Origin: Candidatus Borkfalkia faecavium
Lineage (GTDB): Bacteria > Bacillota > Clostridia > Christensenellales > Borkfalkiaceae
Assembly (NCBI GenBank): GCA_019114755.1
Contig: DXEW01000005.1
Span: 98,359 to 162,358, forward strand
Reading direction: 5' to 3'
DNA: 64,000 nucleotides
Under the pieces are notes generated by a model. That model did not search any database and was not told the DNA's origin. It saw nothing but the letters and a program-made list of their open reading frames with translations. A program made the position numbers and the translations under genes. Below are positions 1-8,739 of the stretch, piece by piece (positions within the stretch are counted from its first letter, which is position 1; every line of letters starts with the position of its first letter).

Positions 1-202
1 CCTCGCAAAGAACAAAGAGGAGGCGCGGCAGACGTTTGACGCCATCTGCGAGCACGCGGCGACCATCCGCTACGAGCTCGCGCACATGATGCGCATGCGC
101 ACCGTGCCCGAACTGCACTTTTTGTGGGACGACACGATGGAATACGGCGACAAGATCGACCGCCTGATCAAAGAGATCCATAAAGACGAAGGAGAACAAT
201 GA
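1..202 (+). CDS. rbfA: Ribosome-binding factor A, C-terminal part (5' end outside window)
   Basis: The reading frame enters from the left edge (first full codon at base 2) and ends in TGA at 200-202. The 66 visible residues contain RxxLAHMMRMRTVPELHFLWDDTMEYGDKIDRLIKEI, the usual end of RbfA, shown here as key segments PELHF and EYGDKIDRLI. RbfA is a KH-fold factor that helps mature 16S rRNA in the 30S subunit. Its stop overlaps the nrnA start as ATGA, and the order rbfA-nrnA-truB-ribF is the common infB-side operon of Firmicutes. Incomplete only because of the window edge. Confidence 0.9.
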   Translation, partial: LAKNKEEARQTFDAICEHAATIRYELAHMMRMRTVPELHFLWDDTMEYGDKIDRLIKEIHKDEGEQ

Positions 203-1155
203 AACAGACGCTGCAAGAGATGGCCGTGCGGCTCAGACAGCTGCACAGCGCCGCGATTTTTTGCCATATGCGCCCCGACGGCGACACGCTCGGTGCGGCG
301 ATGGGGCTGAAGGCGATGCTGGAACAATGCGGTGTCCGCTGCAGCGTCGCGTGCGAGAGCGCCATCCCGCAGAAGTTTTTCTTTCTGCCGGGGATGGATG
401 GCATCGGCAAGGCGCCGGACGCTTCGGCAGAGGCGTATATCGCCGTCGACTGCAGCGAAACGCACCGCCTCGGCACCCTCTCGGAAGCCTTCGAGCGGGC
501 GAAAAAGGTCAAGTTCAACATCGACCACCACATCTCCAATTCCCGTTACGGCGACTATTATTTTGTGGAAGACCGCGCGGCGACGTGCGAGATCGTGGCG
601 GAGCTCGCTTCGCATCTCGGCGTGCCGATGACGCCCCTGTGCGCCAACTATCTGCTCCTCGGCATCAGTTCGGATACGGGGAACTTCGCGCACAAGAACG
701 TGACGCAGGCCACCTTTGCCGCCGCGGCGGACCTCGTTTCCAAGGGGGCGGAGATCTATCCCATCCAGTACAATCTCTTCAAGAGGCAGTCGGCGGCGCG
801 GGCGCTCTTGTTCGGGCGCACGATGTCTGCCATCCGCTATTTTGAAGGGGGTAAGATCGCCTTTATCAGCGTCTCGGCGGAGCAGCTGAAGGCGTGCGGC
901 GCCACGTCCGATATGGCGGAGGGGTTCATCGACTTCCCGCTGTCCGTCGACGGGGTAGAAGTCGCCGTCTGCCTGCTGGAGACGGGAAAAGAGCGGTATA
1001 AGATCTCCCTTCGTTCCAAGGGGAAAGCGGACGTCAACGCCGTCGCCTCCGTGTACGGCGGGGGCGGGCATGTGCTCGCCAGCGGCTGCATGATCTCCGG
1101 GTGCCTGGAAGAGGTGATCGACAAACTGCGCTTTACCATCTCGCAGTATCTGTAA
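199..1155 (+). CDS. nrnA: DHH-family phosphoesterase, NrnA-like oligoribonuclease/pAp phosphatase
   Basis: 318 residues. The DHH superfamily metal-binding motifs are in order: RPDGDT near residues 25-30, AVDCSE near 82-87, IDHH at 108-111 and SDTGNF further on, with the DHHA1 substrate motif GGGGHVLASGC near the end. The family degrades 2-5-mer RNA (nanoRNA) and dephosphorylates 3'-phosphoadenosine 5'-phosphate in the cytoplasm, using Mn ions. The start is ATG at 199, preceded by GAAGGAG and overlapping the rbfA stop, so the two are translationally coupled. Length is normal for NrnA. Substrate preference is inferred from family and from its place between rbfA and truB. Confidence 0.9.
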   Translation: MKQTLQEMAVRLRQLHSAAIFCHMRPDGDTLGAAMGLKAMLEQCGVRCSVACESAIPQKFFFLPGMDGIGKAPDASAEAYIAVDCSETHRLGTLSEAFERAKKVKFNIDHHISNSRYGDYYFVEDRAATCEIVAELASHLGVPMTPLCANYLLLGISSDTGNFAHKNVTQATFAAAADLVSKGAEIYPIQYNLFKRQSAARALLFGRTMSAIRYFEGGKIAFISVSAEQLKACGATSDMAEGFIDFPLSVDGVEVAVCLLETGKERYKISLRSKGKADVNAVASVYGGGGHVLASGCMISGCLEEVIDKLRFTISQYL

Positions 1156-1253
1156 ACTACACGGGCGGGCCGCAGAGGGCGCGCCCTTTCGCTATCAAAA
1201 ATCACAGCCGGGCGAGCCGGGCTTACCTGCCGCCGGCGTTGAAGGAGACGCTT

Positions 1254-2105
1254 TTGAGCAGCAGCGGATTTATCAATTACAACAAAGAGAGCGGCATTTC
1301 CAGCGCGGCGGCGGTATCGTTCGTCAAGCGCCTGAGCGGCATTCCCTGCGGGCATATGGGCACGCTCGACCCGTTGGCGAGCGGCGTCCTTCCCGTGGCC
1401 GTCGGCAACGCCTCCCGCCTTTTCAACTATTTATTGGATAAACAGAAGGTGTACCGCGCCGTGTTCCGCTTCGGCACGGAGACGGACACCTTAGACTGCA
1501 CGGGCGAAACGCTGCAAAGCGGCCTTCCCGTCCCTTCGCAAGAGGCTGTCTGCGCGGCGCTGCCCGCCTTTATCGGCGATATCGAGCAGGTGCCGCCGCA
1601 GTACAGCGCCAAGAGCGTGGGCGGCGTGCGCGCATATAAGCTGGCGCGGCAGGGAGTGAAGGCGGAGCTTGCCCCCAAGGCGGTGCGCATAGACTTTATC
1701 GACTGCGTGCGGCAGGTATCGGACGACAGCTTTGAATTTCTCATCGGCTGCGGCGGCGGCACCTATATCCGCTCGCTGGCGAGAGACATCGCCGCGCGCT
1801 GCGGCACTTGCGCCGTCATGACCTCGCTGATCCGCGAAAAGAGCGGCGTCTTTTGTATCGAAAACAGCGTCACCCGCGCCCGTCTGCAAGAGGAGGGGTG
1901 GGAAAAATTCCTCATCCCGCCGCAAGACGCCTTCTCCATGCCCGAACTGTTTTACGAGGGAAGGGAAGCGGAGCGCCTGATGCAGGGCCAGCGGCTGGCG
2001 TGCGGGCAGCCCGAGGGCGAATACAAGCTGTTTTTCGGCGGCGGCTTTTACGGCATCGCCGAGGTCAAGGAGGGCTGCGTGCGGGCGAAGGTGAAACTGA
2101 TATGA
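1254..2105 (+). CDS. truB: tRNA pseudouridine(55) synthase TruB
   Basis: 283 residues starting at a TTG codon. This start is chosen because GAAGGAGA lies at 1241-1248, because the protein then begins with the expected GFINYNKESG segment, and because upstream sequence in the same frame is not protein-like. The catalytic Asp is in GHMGTLDPLASG (D39). Further family motifs are the YSAKSVGG region and GTYIRSLARDI. TruB converts U55 of the T-loop to pseudouridine. The C-terminal part resembles a small PUA-like domain. It is about 100 bp downstream of nrnA and ends in an ATGA overlap with ribF. Confidence 0.93.
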   Translation: MSSSGFINYNKESGISSAAAVSFVKRLSGIPCGHMGTLDPLASGVLPVAVGNASRLFNYLLDKQKVYRAVFRFGTETDTLDCTGETLQSGLPVPSQEAVCAALPAFIGDIEQVPPQYSAKSVGGVRAYKLARQGVKAELAPKAVRIDFIDCVRQVSDDSFEFLIGCGGGTYIRSLARDIAARCGTCAVMTSLIREKSGVFCIENSVTRARLQEEGWEKFLIPPQDAFSMPELFYEGREAERLMQGQRLACGQPEGEYKLFFGGGFYGIAEVKEGCVRAKVKLI

Positions 2106-2995
2106 GTACAGCCATGCAGATCATCGATCACGGCACGGGGAGCCTGCAGCAAGATTGCGTCCTGCTGCTGGGGTATTTTGACGGCGTGCATATCGGCCAC
2201 AGGAAGCTGATCGCCAAGGCGAAAGCGATCGCGGCAGAACGTGGCTACCTTGTGGGCATCACCACCTTTTACGATTCGAAAAACGGCAGGCAGATCTATA
2301 CGTTTGCCGAGCGCGTGTGTTTGTTTGAACAGCTCGGCATCGATTTTGTCTATGCCGCCGCCTTCGACGGGCGTTTTCGCGCCACCGAAGGGGACGATTT
2401 TCTGCGGCACGTCTGTGAACGTCTGTCCGTGCGCGCCTTCGTGTGCGGGGCAGACTACACCTACGGCAAGGATGCCGCCGGCAATACGGGAACGCTCCGC
2501 GCCTTTTGTGAAGACAGGGGTATCCCGCTGTATGTGGAAGAGCTGGTCAATTTTTCCGGCGAAAAGGCGGCGTCGGCGCAGGCAAAGCGGTATCTGGACG
2601 CGGGCGACGTGCAGGGGCTTGCCCGGCTTTTGGGAGCTCCGTACTTTATCTGCGGCACCGTCTCCACGGAAGGGCGGCAGGTAGGCAGAAAGCTGGGTTT
2701 CCCCACGGCGAATATCCATTTGGCGGCGGAAAAATACCCGCTGCAAAGCGGCGTATACGCCGTGCATCTGCCCATCGAGGGCAAAGTCTACCGCGGCATC
2801 GCCAACTACGGGCCGCGCCCCACCTTCGGCGACGACAGGGTGGTGTTGGAGATCTTTGCCGACGGCTATCACGGCGACCTGTACGGGAAGAAGCTTTGCG
2901 TGTACTTTGACGCCCGCATCCGCGGCGTCCGCAAATTTGGCGACGCGGCGCAGCTGCAGCGCCAATTAGAAAAAGATCTGGAGAGCATACGATGA
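2102..2995 (+). CDS. ribF: Bifunctional riboflavin kinase/FAD synthetase RibF
   Basis: 297 residues. The N-terminal nucleotidyltransferase domain (FMN adenylylation) shows GYFDGVHIGH at residues 24-33 and CGADYTYGKDAAGN further on. The C-terminal riboflavin kinase domain shows GRKLGFPTANI and the GVYAVHL and NYGPRPTF segments. Together they convert riboflavin to FMN and FAD. ATG at 2102 overlaps the truB stop by four bases. A second in-frame ATG four codons later is possible. No strong ribosome site is visible, so translation may depend on coupling to truB. The gene ends in another ATGA overlap. Confidence 0.92.
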   Translation: MSTAMQIIDHGTGSLQQDCVLLLGYFDGVHIGHRKLIAKAKAIAAERGYLVGITTFYDSKNGRQIYTFAERVCLFEQLGIDFVYAAAFDGRFRATEGDDFLRHVCERLSVRAFVCGADYTYGKDAAGNTGTLRAFCEDRGIPLYVEELVNFSGEKAASAQAKRYLDAGDVQGLARLLGAPYFICGTVSTEGRQVGRKLGFPTANIHLAAEKYPLQSGVYAVHLPIEGKVYRGIANYGPRPTFGDDRVVLEIFADGYHGDLYGKKLCVYFDARIRGVRKFGDAAQLQRQLEKDLESIR

Positions 2996-3837
2996 TACAG
3001 TTTGGCCCGAGCGGCAACAGCGAAAGTTTTTATGCGCAGGGGTATTCGCATACAGAGCAGTCGGCAAAATTCGTGCACGACATGGGATTAGACTGCTTTG
3101 AATATTCCTTCGGCAGGGGCGTGCGGATGAGCGAGGCGAAGGCGATCTCCATCGGAGAGGCGTTCGCGGCGCAGAATGTGGCCATCAGCGTGCACGCGCC
3201 CTATTACATCAATTTTGCCAATCCCTCCGACGAAAGCGCGCAAAATTCCTACAATTATGTGCTGGACAGCGGCAGGATGCTGCAATTGATGGGGGGCAAG
3301 CGGTGCGTGTTCCACAGCGCCACGCAAGGGAAGATGGAGCGCGAGGCGGCGGTGGCGCTGACCGAGACGCGCCTGAAAGTGCTGCGCGACTACATTTACA
3401 TGAACAATTTGCAGGATCTGTATTTCTGCCCCGAAACGATGGGCAAGATCGCGCAGATCGGCACGCTGGAAGAGGTCGTACGCTTTTGCAAGATCGACAA
3501 GGTGTTTCTCCCCGCCGTCGATTTCGGGCACCTGAACGCCAGGGAGCAGGGGAGCCTGCGGACTGTTTCCGACTATAAAGAGCGTTTGGAATATATGATC
3601 GCCGAGCTCGGCTACGAGCGTGTCAAGCACTTCCACGTGCATTTTTCCAAGATCCAGTATTCCGCCAAGGGCGAGGTGCGGCACCTGACCTTTGCCGATA
3701 CCGTGTATGGGCCGGAATTCGAGCCGCTGGCGGAAGCGCTCAAGGAACTTAAATTGGAGCCGTATATCGTCAGCGAATCGGCGGGCACGCAGGCGGAAGA
3801 CGCTTTGGAGATGAAAAAAATTTATCAGGCATTGTGA
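2992..3837 (+). CDS. Endonuclease IV-like TIM-barrel protein
   Basis: 281 residues with the pattern of the AP endonuclease 2/xylose-isomerase-like TIM barrel. Candidate metal ligands follow endonuclease IV: H in SVHAPYY, H in VFHSAT, E in CPETMG, D and H in AVDFGHLNA, H in FHVHFSK and E in VSESAG. Endonuclease IV cuts the 5' side of abasic sites, and the nearly full set of zinc ligands fits that role. The protein is shorter and more diverged than Nfo, so I do not give a symbol. It is coupled to ribF by an ATGA overlap and is the last gene of the rbfA operon before the promoter at 3933. Confidence 0.75.
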   Translation: MIQFGPSGNSESFYAQGYSHTEQSAKFVHDMGLDCFEYSFGRGVRMSEAKAISIGEAFAAQNVAISVHAPYYINFANPSDESAQNSYNYVLDSGRMLQLMGGKRCVFHSATQGKMEREAAVALTETRLKVLRDYIYMNNLQDLYFCPETMGKIAQIGTLEEVVRFCKIDKVFLPAVDFGHLNAREQGSLRTVSDYKERLEYMIAELGYERVKHFHVHFSKIQYSAKGEVRHLTFADTVYGPEFEPLAEALKELKLEPYIVSESAGTQAEDALEMKKIYQAL

Positions 3838-3932
3838 GCGTCAAAGTAAAATAGCGGTGCACGGATGTGCGGCCGATGCTACCCGTCCGCGTGCGTCAAA
3901 CTGAAATATTGCTAAAATGTTTAGCGTATAAA

Positions 3933-3961
3933 TTGACTTGCCTGCGAGAATTTGGTATAAT
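3933..3961 (+). promoter_or_regulatory. Sigma-70-type promoter for the M24 peptidase gene
   Basis: TTGACT at 3933-3938, a 17-bp spacer, then TATAAT at 3956-3961. The ATG of the next gene starts only seven bases after the -10 box, so transcription probably begins at or next to the start codon. Confidence 0.85.
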
Positions 3962-3967
3962 ATTTTT

Positions 3968-5017
3968 ATGGACAACACGAAAAAAATTTTTCGCGAAGTC
4001 AACGCGGAGGCGATGCTCACGGCAGACGAAGACCTGCGCCGTTACCTGACCGGTTTTCCTTCCAGCTTCGGCTATGTATATACCGATGCGGGCGAAAGCG
4101 TGTTCTTCACCGACCCGCGCTACGCGGAAGCCGCCAAACAGGCGCTCGCGGGCACGTTTACCGCCGTCGAGATCGCGCGTTCGGAAGACGCCGTTTTAGA
4201 GTATGTGAAGGAAAAAGGGATCCGCTCGCTGGCTGTTCCCTTTGAACGGGTGAGCCTGCCGCTCTACGAAAAGCTGCATAAGCAGCGCTGGAAGCTGACA
4301 GACAGCATGCCCGCGTTCACGGCAGCCATGGCGCATAAAGACGGGCACGAGCTTGCCTGTATCCGCGAGGCATGCCGCATCGCCGAAGAGGCGTTTGCGC
4401 TCCTTCTTCCCGAACTGAAAGAGGGGATGACGGAGCTGGAAGCGGCGGGCCTGCTCGAATACCTGATGCTGCGCGGCGGGGCAGAGGACCGCTCGTTCAA
4501 GACGATCGCGGCCTTCGGCAGGAATACCTCCGTGCCGCACCACGCGTCGGGCACGGCGAAGCTGCAAAACGGCATGCCCGTGCTGCTCGACTTCGGCTGC
4601 AAGTACGGCGGCTATTGTTCGGACATGACGCGCACCTTCTGTTTCGGCAAGCCGGATGCGGAATTCAAACAGGCATATATGGCTGTATTGGAAGCGCATA
4701 TGGCCGCGGCGGAGGGCATCCGTGCGGGGCAGACGGGGAAGCAGGCAGACGCCTTGGCGCGCGATGTGTTGGCGGGCTACGGCTACGACAAGTTCTTTAC
4801 CCACTCGCTCGGGCACGGGATCGGCATCAACATCCACGAATATCCCACCCTCGGCCCGCGCAGCGAGCATATCCTGGAAGAGAACATGGTGTTTTCCATC
4901 GAGCCAGGCGTATATTTTGAAGGGAAGTTCGGCATCCGCATCGAAGACAGCGCCTGTATGGCGGGCGGCCGCGCAGAGAGCTTCATGCGCTCGGCAAAAG
5001 AGCTGATCGTCTTATAA
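3968..5017 (+). CDS. M24 family metallopeptidase (Xaa-Pro aminopeptidase type)
   Basis: 349 residues. The N-terminal creatinase-like domain includes the YTDPRY-type segment FFTDPRYAEAA. The C-terminal pita-bread domain carries the dinuclear metal ligands: D in LLDFGCKYGGYCSD (two Asp), H in HSLGHGIGINIHE, E in FSIEPGVYF and E in GIRIEDS. Such enzymes remove an N-terminal residue before proline. ATG at 3968 is chosen because the only upstream in-frame start lies inside the promoter. There is no Shine-Dalgarno sequence, and the mRNA is probably leaderless. No signal peptide is seen, so it is cytoplasmic. Confidence 0.9.
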   Translation: MDNTKKIFREVNAEAMLTADEDLRRYLTGFPSSFGYVYTDAGESVFFTDPRYAEAAKQALAGTFTAVEIARSEDAVLEYVKEKGIRSLAVPFERVSLPLYEKLHKQRWKLTDSMPAFTAAMAHKDGHELACIREACRIAEEAFALLLPELKEGMTELEAAGLLEYLMLRGGAEDRSFKTIAAFGRNTSVPHHASGTAKLQNGMPVLLDFGCKYGGYCSDMTRTFCFGKPDAEFKQAYMAVLEAHMAAAEGIRAGQTGKQADALARDVLAGYGYDKFFTHSLGHGIGINIHEYPTLGPRSEHILEENMVFSIEPGVYFEGKFGIRIEDSACMAGGRAESFMRSAKELIVL

Positions 5018-5064
5018 TTTCGTTATAAAATAATAGTTGATATATTTACAAGGAGACATATTTT

Positions 5065-5622
5065 ATGATCGCAGCAGGAGATATCAGAAAGGGTGTTACC
5101 ATCGAATACAACGGCAACGTGTACGTCGTGGTCGAGTTCCAGCACGTCAAGCCCGGCAAGGGCGCGGCGTTCGTGCGCACCAAGCTCAAGAACGTGGTGA
5201 CGGGCGCGGTGCTCGAGCAGACCTTCAACCCTTCGGAAAAGCTGGAAAACGCGCACATCGAGACGAAGAAGATGACCTATTCGTATTCGGACGGCGATCT
5301 GTACTATTTCATGGACGAAGAGTTCAACCTGACGCCGCTCAATCACGAGCAGGTGGAAGACGCGCTCAAGTATATCAAAGAGAACGACACGGTGACCGTG
5401 CGCTTCTATAAGGGTACGGCTTTCTCCGTCGAGTGCGAGAACTTCGTCGAGCTGAAGATCGTCGAGGCGGAGCCGGGCGTGCGCGGCAACACGGCGACCA
5501 ACGCCACCAAGATGGCGACGCTGGAGACGGGCGCGAAGATCCAGGTGCCCATGTTCGTCAACGAGGGCGAAGTCATCCGCGTGGATACGCGTACCGGCGA
5601 GTACATGGAACGCGTCAAATAA
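5065..5622 (+). CDS. efp: Elongation factor P
   Basis: 185 residues, the normal length for EF-P, with its three beta-barrel domains. The conserved loop [15 protein letters not shown] carries a Lys (K32) at the tip that reaches the ribosomal peptidyl-transferase centre. EF-P relieves stalling at polyproline. A strong AAGGAGA site at 5050-5056 precedes ATG. I see no yeaM/epmA-type modification gene nearby, so the modification state of K32 cannot be told. A TATAAT lies at 5013-5018 without a convincing -35 box, so the promoter is unclear. Confidence 0.96.
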   Translation: MIAAGDIRKGVTIEYNGNVYVVVEFQHVKPGKGAAFVRTKLKNVVTGAVLEQTFNPSEKLENAHIETKKMTYSYSDGDLYYFMDEEFNLTPLNHEQVEDALKYIKENDTVTVRFYKGTAFSVECENFVELKIVEAEPGVRGNTATNATKMATLETGAKIQVPMFVNEGEVIRVDTRTGEYMERVK

Positions 5623-5638
5623 TTTAAGATCGACATCG

Positions 5639-5673
5639 AGAGCCGTTCGGCAGTGCGCCGCTACGGCTCTTTC
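5639..5673 (+). terminator. Possible terminator after efp
   Basis: Inverted repeat AGAGCCGT (5639-5646) and ACGGCTCT (5663-5670) followed by a short, interrupted T-rich stretch. The weak T-run makes this uncertain. Confidence 0.45.
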
Positions 5674-5694
5674 GTCTGTTGAGAGGTAACTTAT

Positions 5695-6132
5695 ATGCGG
5701 GCTGTGATCCAGCGGGTCAAAAAGACGTCGCTCTCCGTGGGCGGGCAGTCGATCTCCGAAATCGAGGGCGGCCTCGCCGTCTATCTGGCGGTATCGCCTG
5801 CCGACAGCGAAAAAAGCGCCGCGCTGATGGCAAAAAAGATCGCCATGCTGCGCGTCTTTGAAGACGGGCAGGGCAAGATGAATCTCTCCGTGCAGGACGT
5901 GCGGGGCGAGGTGCTGCTCATCTCGCAGTTCACGCTGTACGGAGACTGTTCGCACGGCAACAGGCCGAGCTTTATCGGCGCGGCGCGGCCGGAACAGGCG
6001 CAGCCGCTGTACGAGCGCACGGCGGAGGCGATCGCGGCATACGGCATCCCCGTCAAGACGGGCGTGTTCGGGGCGGATATGCAGATAGAACAGCACAACG
6101 ACGGACCTGTGACCATACTCTACGACTGTTGA
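5695..6132 (+). CDS. dtd: D-aminoacyl-tRNA deacylase Dtd
   Basis: 145 residues, the full length of the family. The two cross-subunit active-site motifs are present: SQFTLYG near residues 78-84 and NDGPVT near the C terminus. Dtd hydrolyses D-amino acids (and glycine on tRNA-Ala) from mischarged tRNA. GAGAGGT lies just upstream of ATG 5695. The gene ends five bases before the MBL-fold gene, so the two are probably co-transcribed. Confidence 0.95.
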   Translation: MRAVIQRVKKTSLSVGGQSISEIEGGLAVYLAVSPADSEKSAALMAKKIAMLRVFEDGQGKMNLSVQDVRGEVLLISQFTLYGDCSHGNRPSFIGAARPEQAQPLYERTAEAIAAYGIPVKTGVFGADMQIEQHNDGPVTILYDC

Positions 6133-6137
6133 ATGCT

Positions 6138-6977
6138 ATGAAGATACAATACTTAGGAACGGCGGCGGCGGAGGGCTTCCCGGCGGTATTTTGCAACTGC
6201 GGCGCATGTACGAGGGCGCGGGCAGATCTGCCCGCGCAGCTGCGCACACGCTCGCAGATGCTCATCGACGGAACACTCCTCGTCGATTTTCCGCCGGACA
6301 CATATATGCACACCCTGCGCTTTGGCTTCGACCTGTCGGCGGTACGCACGCTCTTGGTCACCCATTCGCATACCGACCACTTTTACGCGCAGGAATTTGT
6401 CAACCGCGGCTATAAATTTGCGCAGGGCATGCGCGCGGAAGGGCTCGACCTCTTTGCCAACAAAGAGGTGCTTTCCGTCTTTGCCGAGGGGACGCGGCGT
6501 GAGATGCGGCAAGAAGTTTCCGAACATATCCGCCTGCATGCGGTGCGGCCGTTTGAACGGTTCACGGCGGGGGAGTACGAGATCATCGCCCTGCCCGCCG
6601 AACACACCCCGCAGGAAGAGGCGCTCATATACTGCATTTCGCGCGGCGGAAAGTCGCTGCTGTACTGCAACGACACGGGGCTGTTAGACGAAAAGTGCTA
6701 CGCTTTTTTGGCAGAATGCGGCGTGCAGCTGGATGCCGTCAGCTTCGACTGCACCTTTGCCGACACCGCAGGCCCGCACTCTTCCCGCCATATGGGATTT
6801 GCGGAAAACGATATCGTGTGCGAAAAATTGGCAATATACGGCATAATTTCGCCGGATGCGAAGTACTATGTCACACATTTTTCGCACAACAGCGCCCCTT
6901 TCCGCGAGAGGATCGAGAAGGAGGCGGAGCGGCGCGGCTATATCGCCGCTTACGACGGCATGACGGCGCTGATCTGA
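6138..6977 (+). CDS. MBL-fold metallo-hydrolase (PhnP/PqqB-like)
   Basis: 279 residues with the metallo-beta-lactamase motif HSHTDH and a downstream Asp in CNDTG and His in THFSHN. The N-terminal GTAAAEGFPAVFCNCGACTRA segment, with clustered Cys, is typical of the PhnP/PqqB branch, whose members cleave cyclic phosphodiesters or act on small molecules. No phosphonate or PQQ genes are near, so the substrate is unknown. ATG 6138 is used because an upstream TTG overlaps the dtd stop and adds nothing conserved. No ribosome site is evident; coupling to dtd is likely. Near the 3' end it contains one copy of the dispersed 18-bp motif (6857-6878). Confidence 0.8.
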   Translation: MKIQYLGTAAAEGFPAVFCNCGACTRARADLPAQLRTRSQMLIDGTLLVDFPPDTYMHTLRFGFDLSAVRTLLVTHSHTDHFYAQEFVNRGYKFAQGMRAEGLDLFANKEVLSVFAEGTRREMRQEVSEHIRLHAVRPFERFTAGEYEIIALPAEHTPQEEALIYCISRGGKSLLYCNDTGLLDEKCYAFLAECGVQLDAVSFDCTFADTAGPHSSRHMGFAENDIVCEKLAIYGIISPDAKYYVTHFSHNSAPFRERIEKEAERRGYIAAYDGMTALI

Positions 6978-6990
6978 TCCGCCTTTATAG

Positions 6991-7027
6991 GCGCGGGAGA
7001 AGTTTCTGCGCTTTGCCGCGCGTTTTT
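6991..7027 (+). terminator. Weak terminator candidate after the MBL-fold gene
   Basis: GCGCGG (6991-6996) can pair with CCGCGC (7016-7021), followed by five T. The loop is long, which lowers confidence. Confidence 0.35.
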
Positions 7028-7029
7028 GT

Positions 7030-7058
7030 TTGTGCTTTGCGGCGGGTTATGGTATAAT
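7030..7058 (+). promoter_or_regulatory. Promoter for the ABC-F gene
   Basis: TTGTGC at 7030-7035, 17-bp spacer, TATAAT at 7053-7058. The -10 box is perfect and the -35 box weak. Confidence 0.65.
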
Positions 7059-7096
7059 AGCGGTAATAGTTTTTGATAGAAGAGGACGAGGCAGGA

Positions 7097-8674
7097 ATGT
7101 TGCAGGTAACCAACGTCAGTTTGCAGTATGGCAGCAAAAAATTATTTGAAGACGTCAACTTAAAGTTTACAAAGGGGAATTGCTACGGCATCATCGGCGC
7201 CAACGGCGCGGGCAAATCTACCTTTTTGAAGATCCTTTCCGGCGAGATCGAACCGAACAAGGGCGAGGTGTCTTTGGGCAAAAACGAGCGCATGTCCGTG
7301 CTGATGCAGAACCAGAACGCCTACGACGATCAGACGGTGCTGCGCACGGTGATGCTGGGGCATAAGCACCTGGTCGATTTGATGGACGAGCGCGAGGCGC
7401 TGTACGCCAAGGCAGATTTTACCGATGAAGACGGCATCCGCGCCGGTGAGCTGGAGACGGAATTTGCCGAACTCGGCGGCTGGGAAGCGGAGTCGGACGC
7501 GGAGACGCTTTTGAACGAACTGGATATCCCGTCCGACTGTTTCCGTCAGCCGATGGGCGAGCTGGACGCAAAGCTCAAGGTCAAGGTATTGTTGGCGCAG
7601 GCGCTGTTCGGCAACCCCGACGTGCTGCTTTTGGACGAGCCGACCAACAACCTCGACATCAAGACGGTGCGCTGGCTGGAAAATTACCTGCTCGAATTTG
7701 AGAACACCATCATCATCGTCTCCCACAACAGGCACTTTCTTAACAAGGTGTGCACATATATCTGCGACGTCGATTACGGCAAGATCCAGCTGTTCCTCGG
7801 CAACTACGATTTCTGGTACCAGACCAGCCAGCTGATCGCGCGGCAGATGCGCGACCAGAACAAGAAGATGGAGCAGCGCGCCAAAGAACTGCAGGACTTC
7901 ATCGCCCGCTTTGCCGCCAACGCTTCCAAATCAAAACAGGCGACTTCGCGCAAAAAAGAGCTGGAGCGCCTGACCCTCAACGACATCAAGCCTTCTCTGC
8001 GCAAATACCCGTATATCGACTTCAAGTTCGAGCGCGAGATCGGCAACGACATTTTGGTAGTGGAAGGGCTGACCAAAGAGGGGTACTTCCAAGACCTCGA
8101 CTTCATCGTGCAGAAAAACGACAAGATCGGCTTTGTCAGCGACAAGAGCACCACGATCACCATGCTGTTCGATATTTTGACGGGAAAGGTGCAGCCGGAC
8201 GCGGGCACGGTGCGCTGGGGCAAGACGATCATTTGCTCCTATCTCCCCCAAAACAACAACGAATTCTTTGAAAATTGCGACATGACGCTGGTGGAATGGC
8301 TGAGCCAGTTCTCCAACGACCAATACGAGGAGTACCTGCGCGGATGGCTGGGCAGGATGCTGTTTTCGGGCGAAGAGGCGCTCAAAAAGGCGAAGGTCTT
8401 GTCGGGCGGCGAAAAGGTGCGCTGCATGCTCGCCAAAATGATGCTCGAGGGCGGGAACTTTTTGATCATGGACGAGCCGACCAACCACCTCGACCTCGAA
8501 TCGATCACGGCGCTCAACAACGGCATGAGCAACTTTAAGGGCTGCATGCTGTTCACCTCGCACGACCAGGAATTGATGAACACCGTATCCAACCGCATCA
8601 TCGAGATCAACGGCAGCAAGACGTTCGACAAAAACGTCTCTTACGACGAATATCTCGACATGACGAACAACTAA
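7097..8674 (+). CDS. ABC-F family ATPase with one degenerate composite ATP site
   Basis: 525 residues and two ABC domains without membrane segments, as in the ABC-F family of ribosome-binding translation factors or antibiotic-protection proteins. Domain 1 has an intact Walker A (GANGAGKST, K40) and Walker B LLLDEPTNNLD, but its signature reads MGELDAKLKVK instead of LSGGQ. Domain 2 has an intact LSGGEKVR signature (about residue 435) and LIMDEPTNHLD, but its Walker A reads GFVSDKSTT (about 345). The linker between domains is highly charged. ATG 7097 is preferred over an upstream TTG because AGGCAGGA precedes it. YkpA/YbiT-like by layout; specific role unknown. Confidence 0.88.
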   Translation: MLQVTNVSLQYGSKKLFEDVNLKFTKGNCYGIIGANGAGKSTFLKILSGEIEPNKGEVSLGKNERMSVLMQNQNAYDDQTVLRTVMLGHKHLVDLMDEREALYAKADFTDEDGIRAGELETEFAELGGWEAESDAETLLNELDIPSDCFRQPMGELDAKLKVKVLLAQALFGNPDVLLLDEPTNNLDIKTVRWLENYLLEFENTIIIVSHNRHFLNKVCTYICDVDYGKIQLFLGNYDFWYQTSQLIARQMRDQNKKMEQRAKELQDFIARFAANASKSKQATSRKKELERLTLNDIKPSLRKYPYIDFKFEREIGNDILVVEGLTKEGYFQDLDFIVQKNDKIGFVSDKSTTITMLFDILTGKVQPDAGTVRWGKTIICSYLPQNNNEFFENCDMTLVEWLSQFSNDQYEEYLRGWLGRMLFSGEEALKKAKVLSGGEKVRCMLAKMMLEGGNFLIMDEPTNHLDLESITALNNGMSNFKGCMLFTSHDQELMNTVSNRIIEINGSKTFDKNVSYDEYLDMTNN

Positions 8675-8680
8675 AACCGC

Positions 8681-8711
8681 AGCGGAAAGCGGATGGTTTT
8701 TCCGCTTTTTT
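8681..8711 (+). terminator. Terminator after the ABC-F gene
   Basis: Stem AGCGGAAA (8681-8688) with TTTCCGCT (8699-8706), then a run of T. Confidence 0.75.
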
Positions 8712-8739
8712 GCCAATATATTTTGTGAGGTATATGATC

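Noticed and set aside
5013..5018. TATAAT upstream of efp
   Set aside because: No acceptable -35 box at 16-18 bp, and it overlaps the end of the preceding gene.
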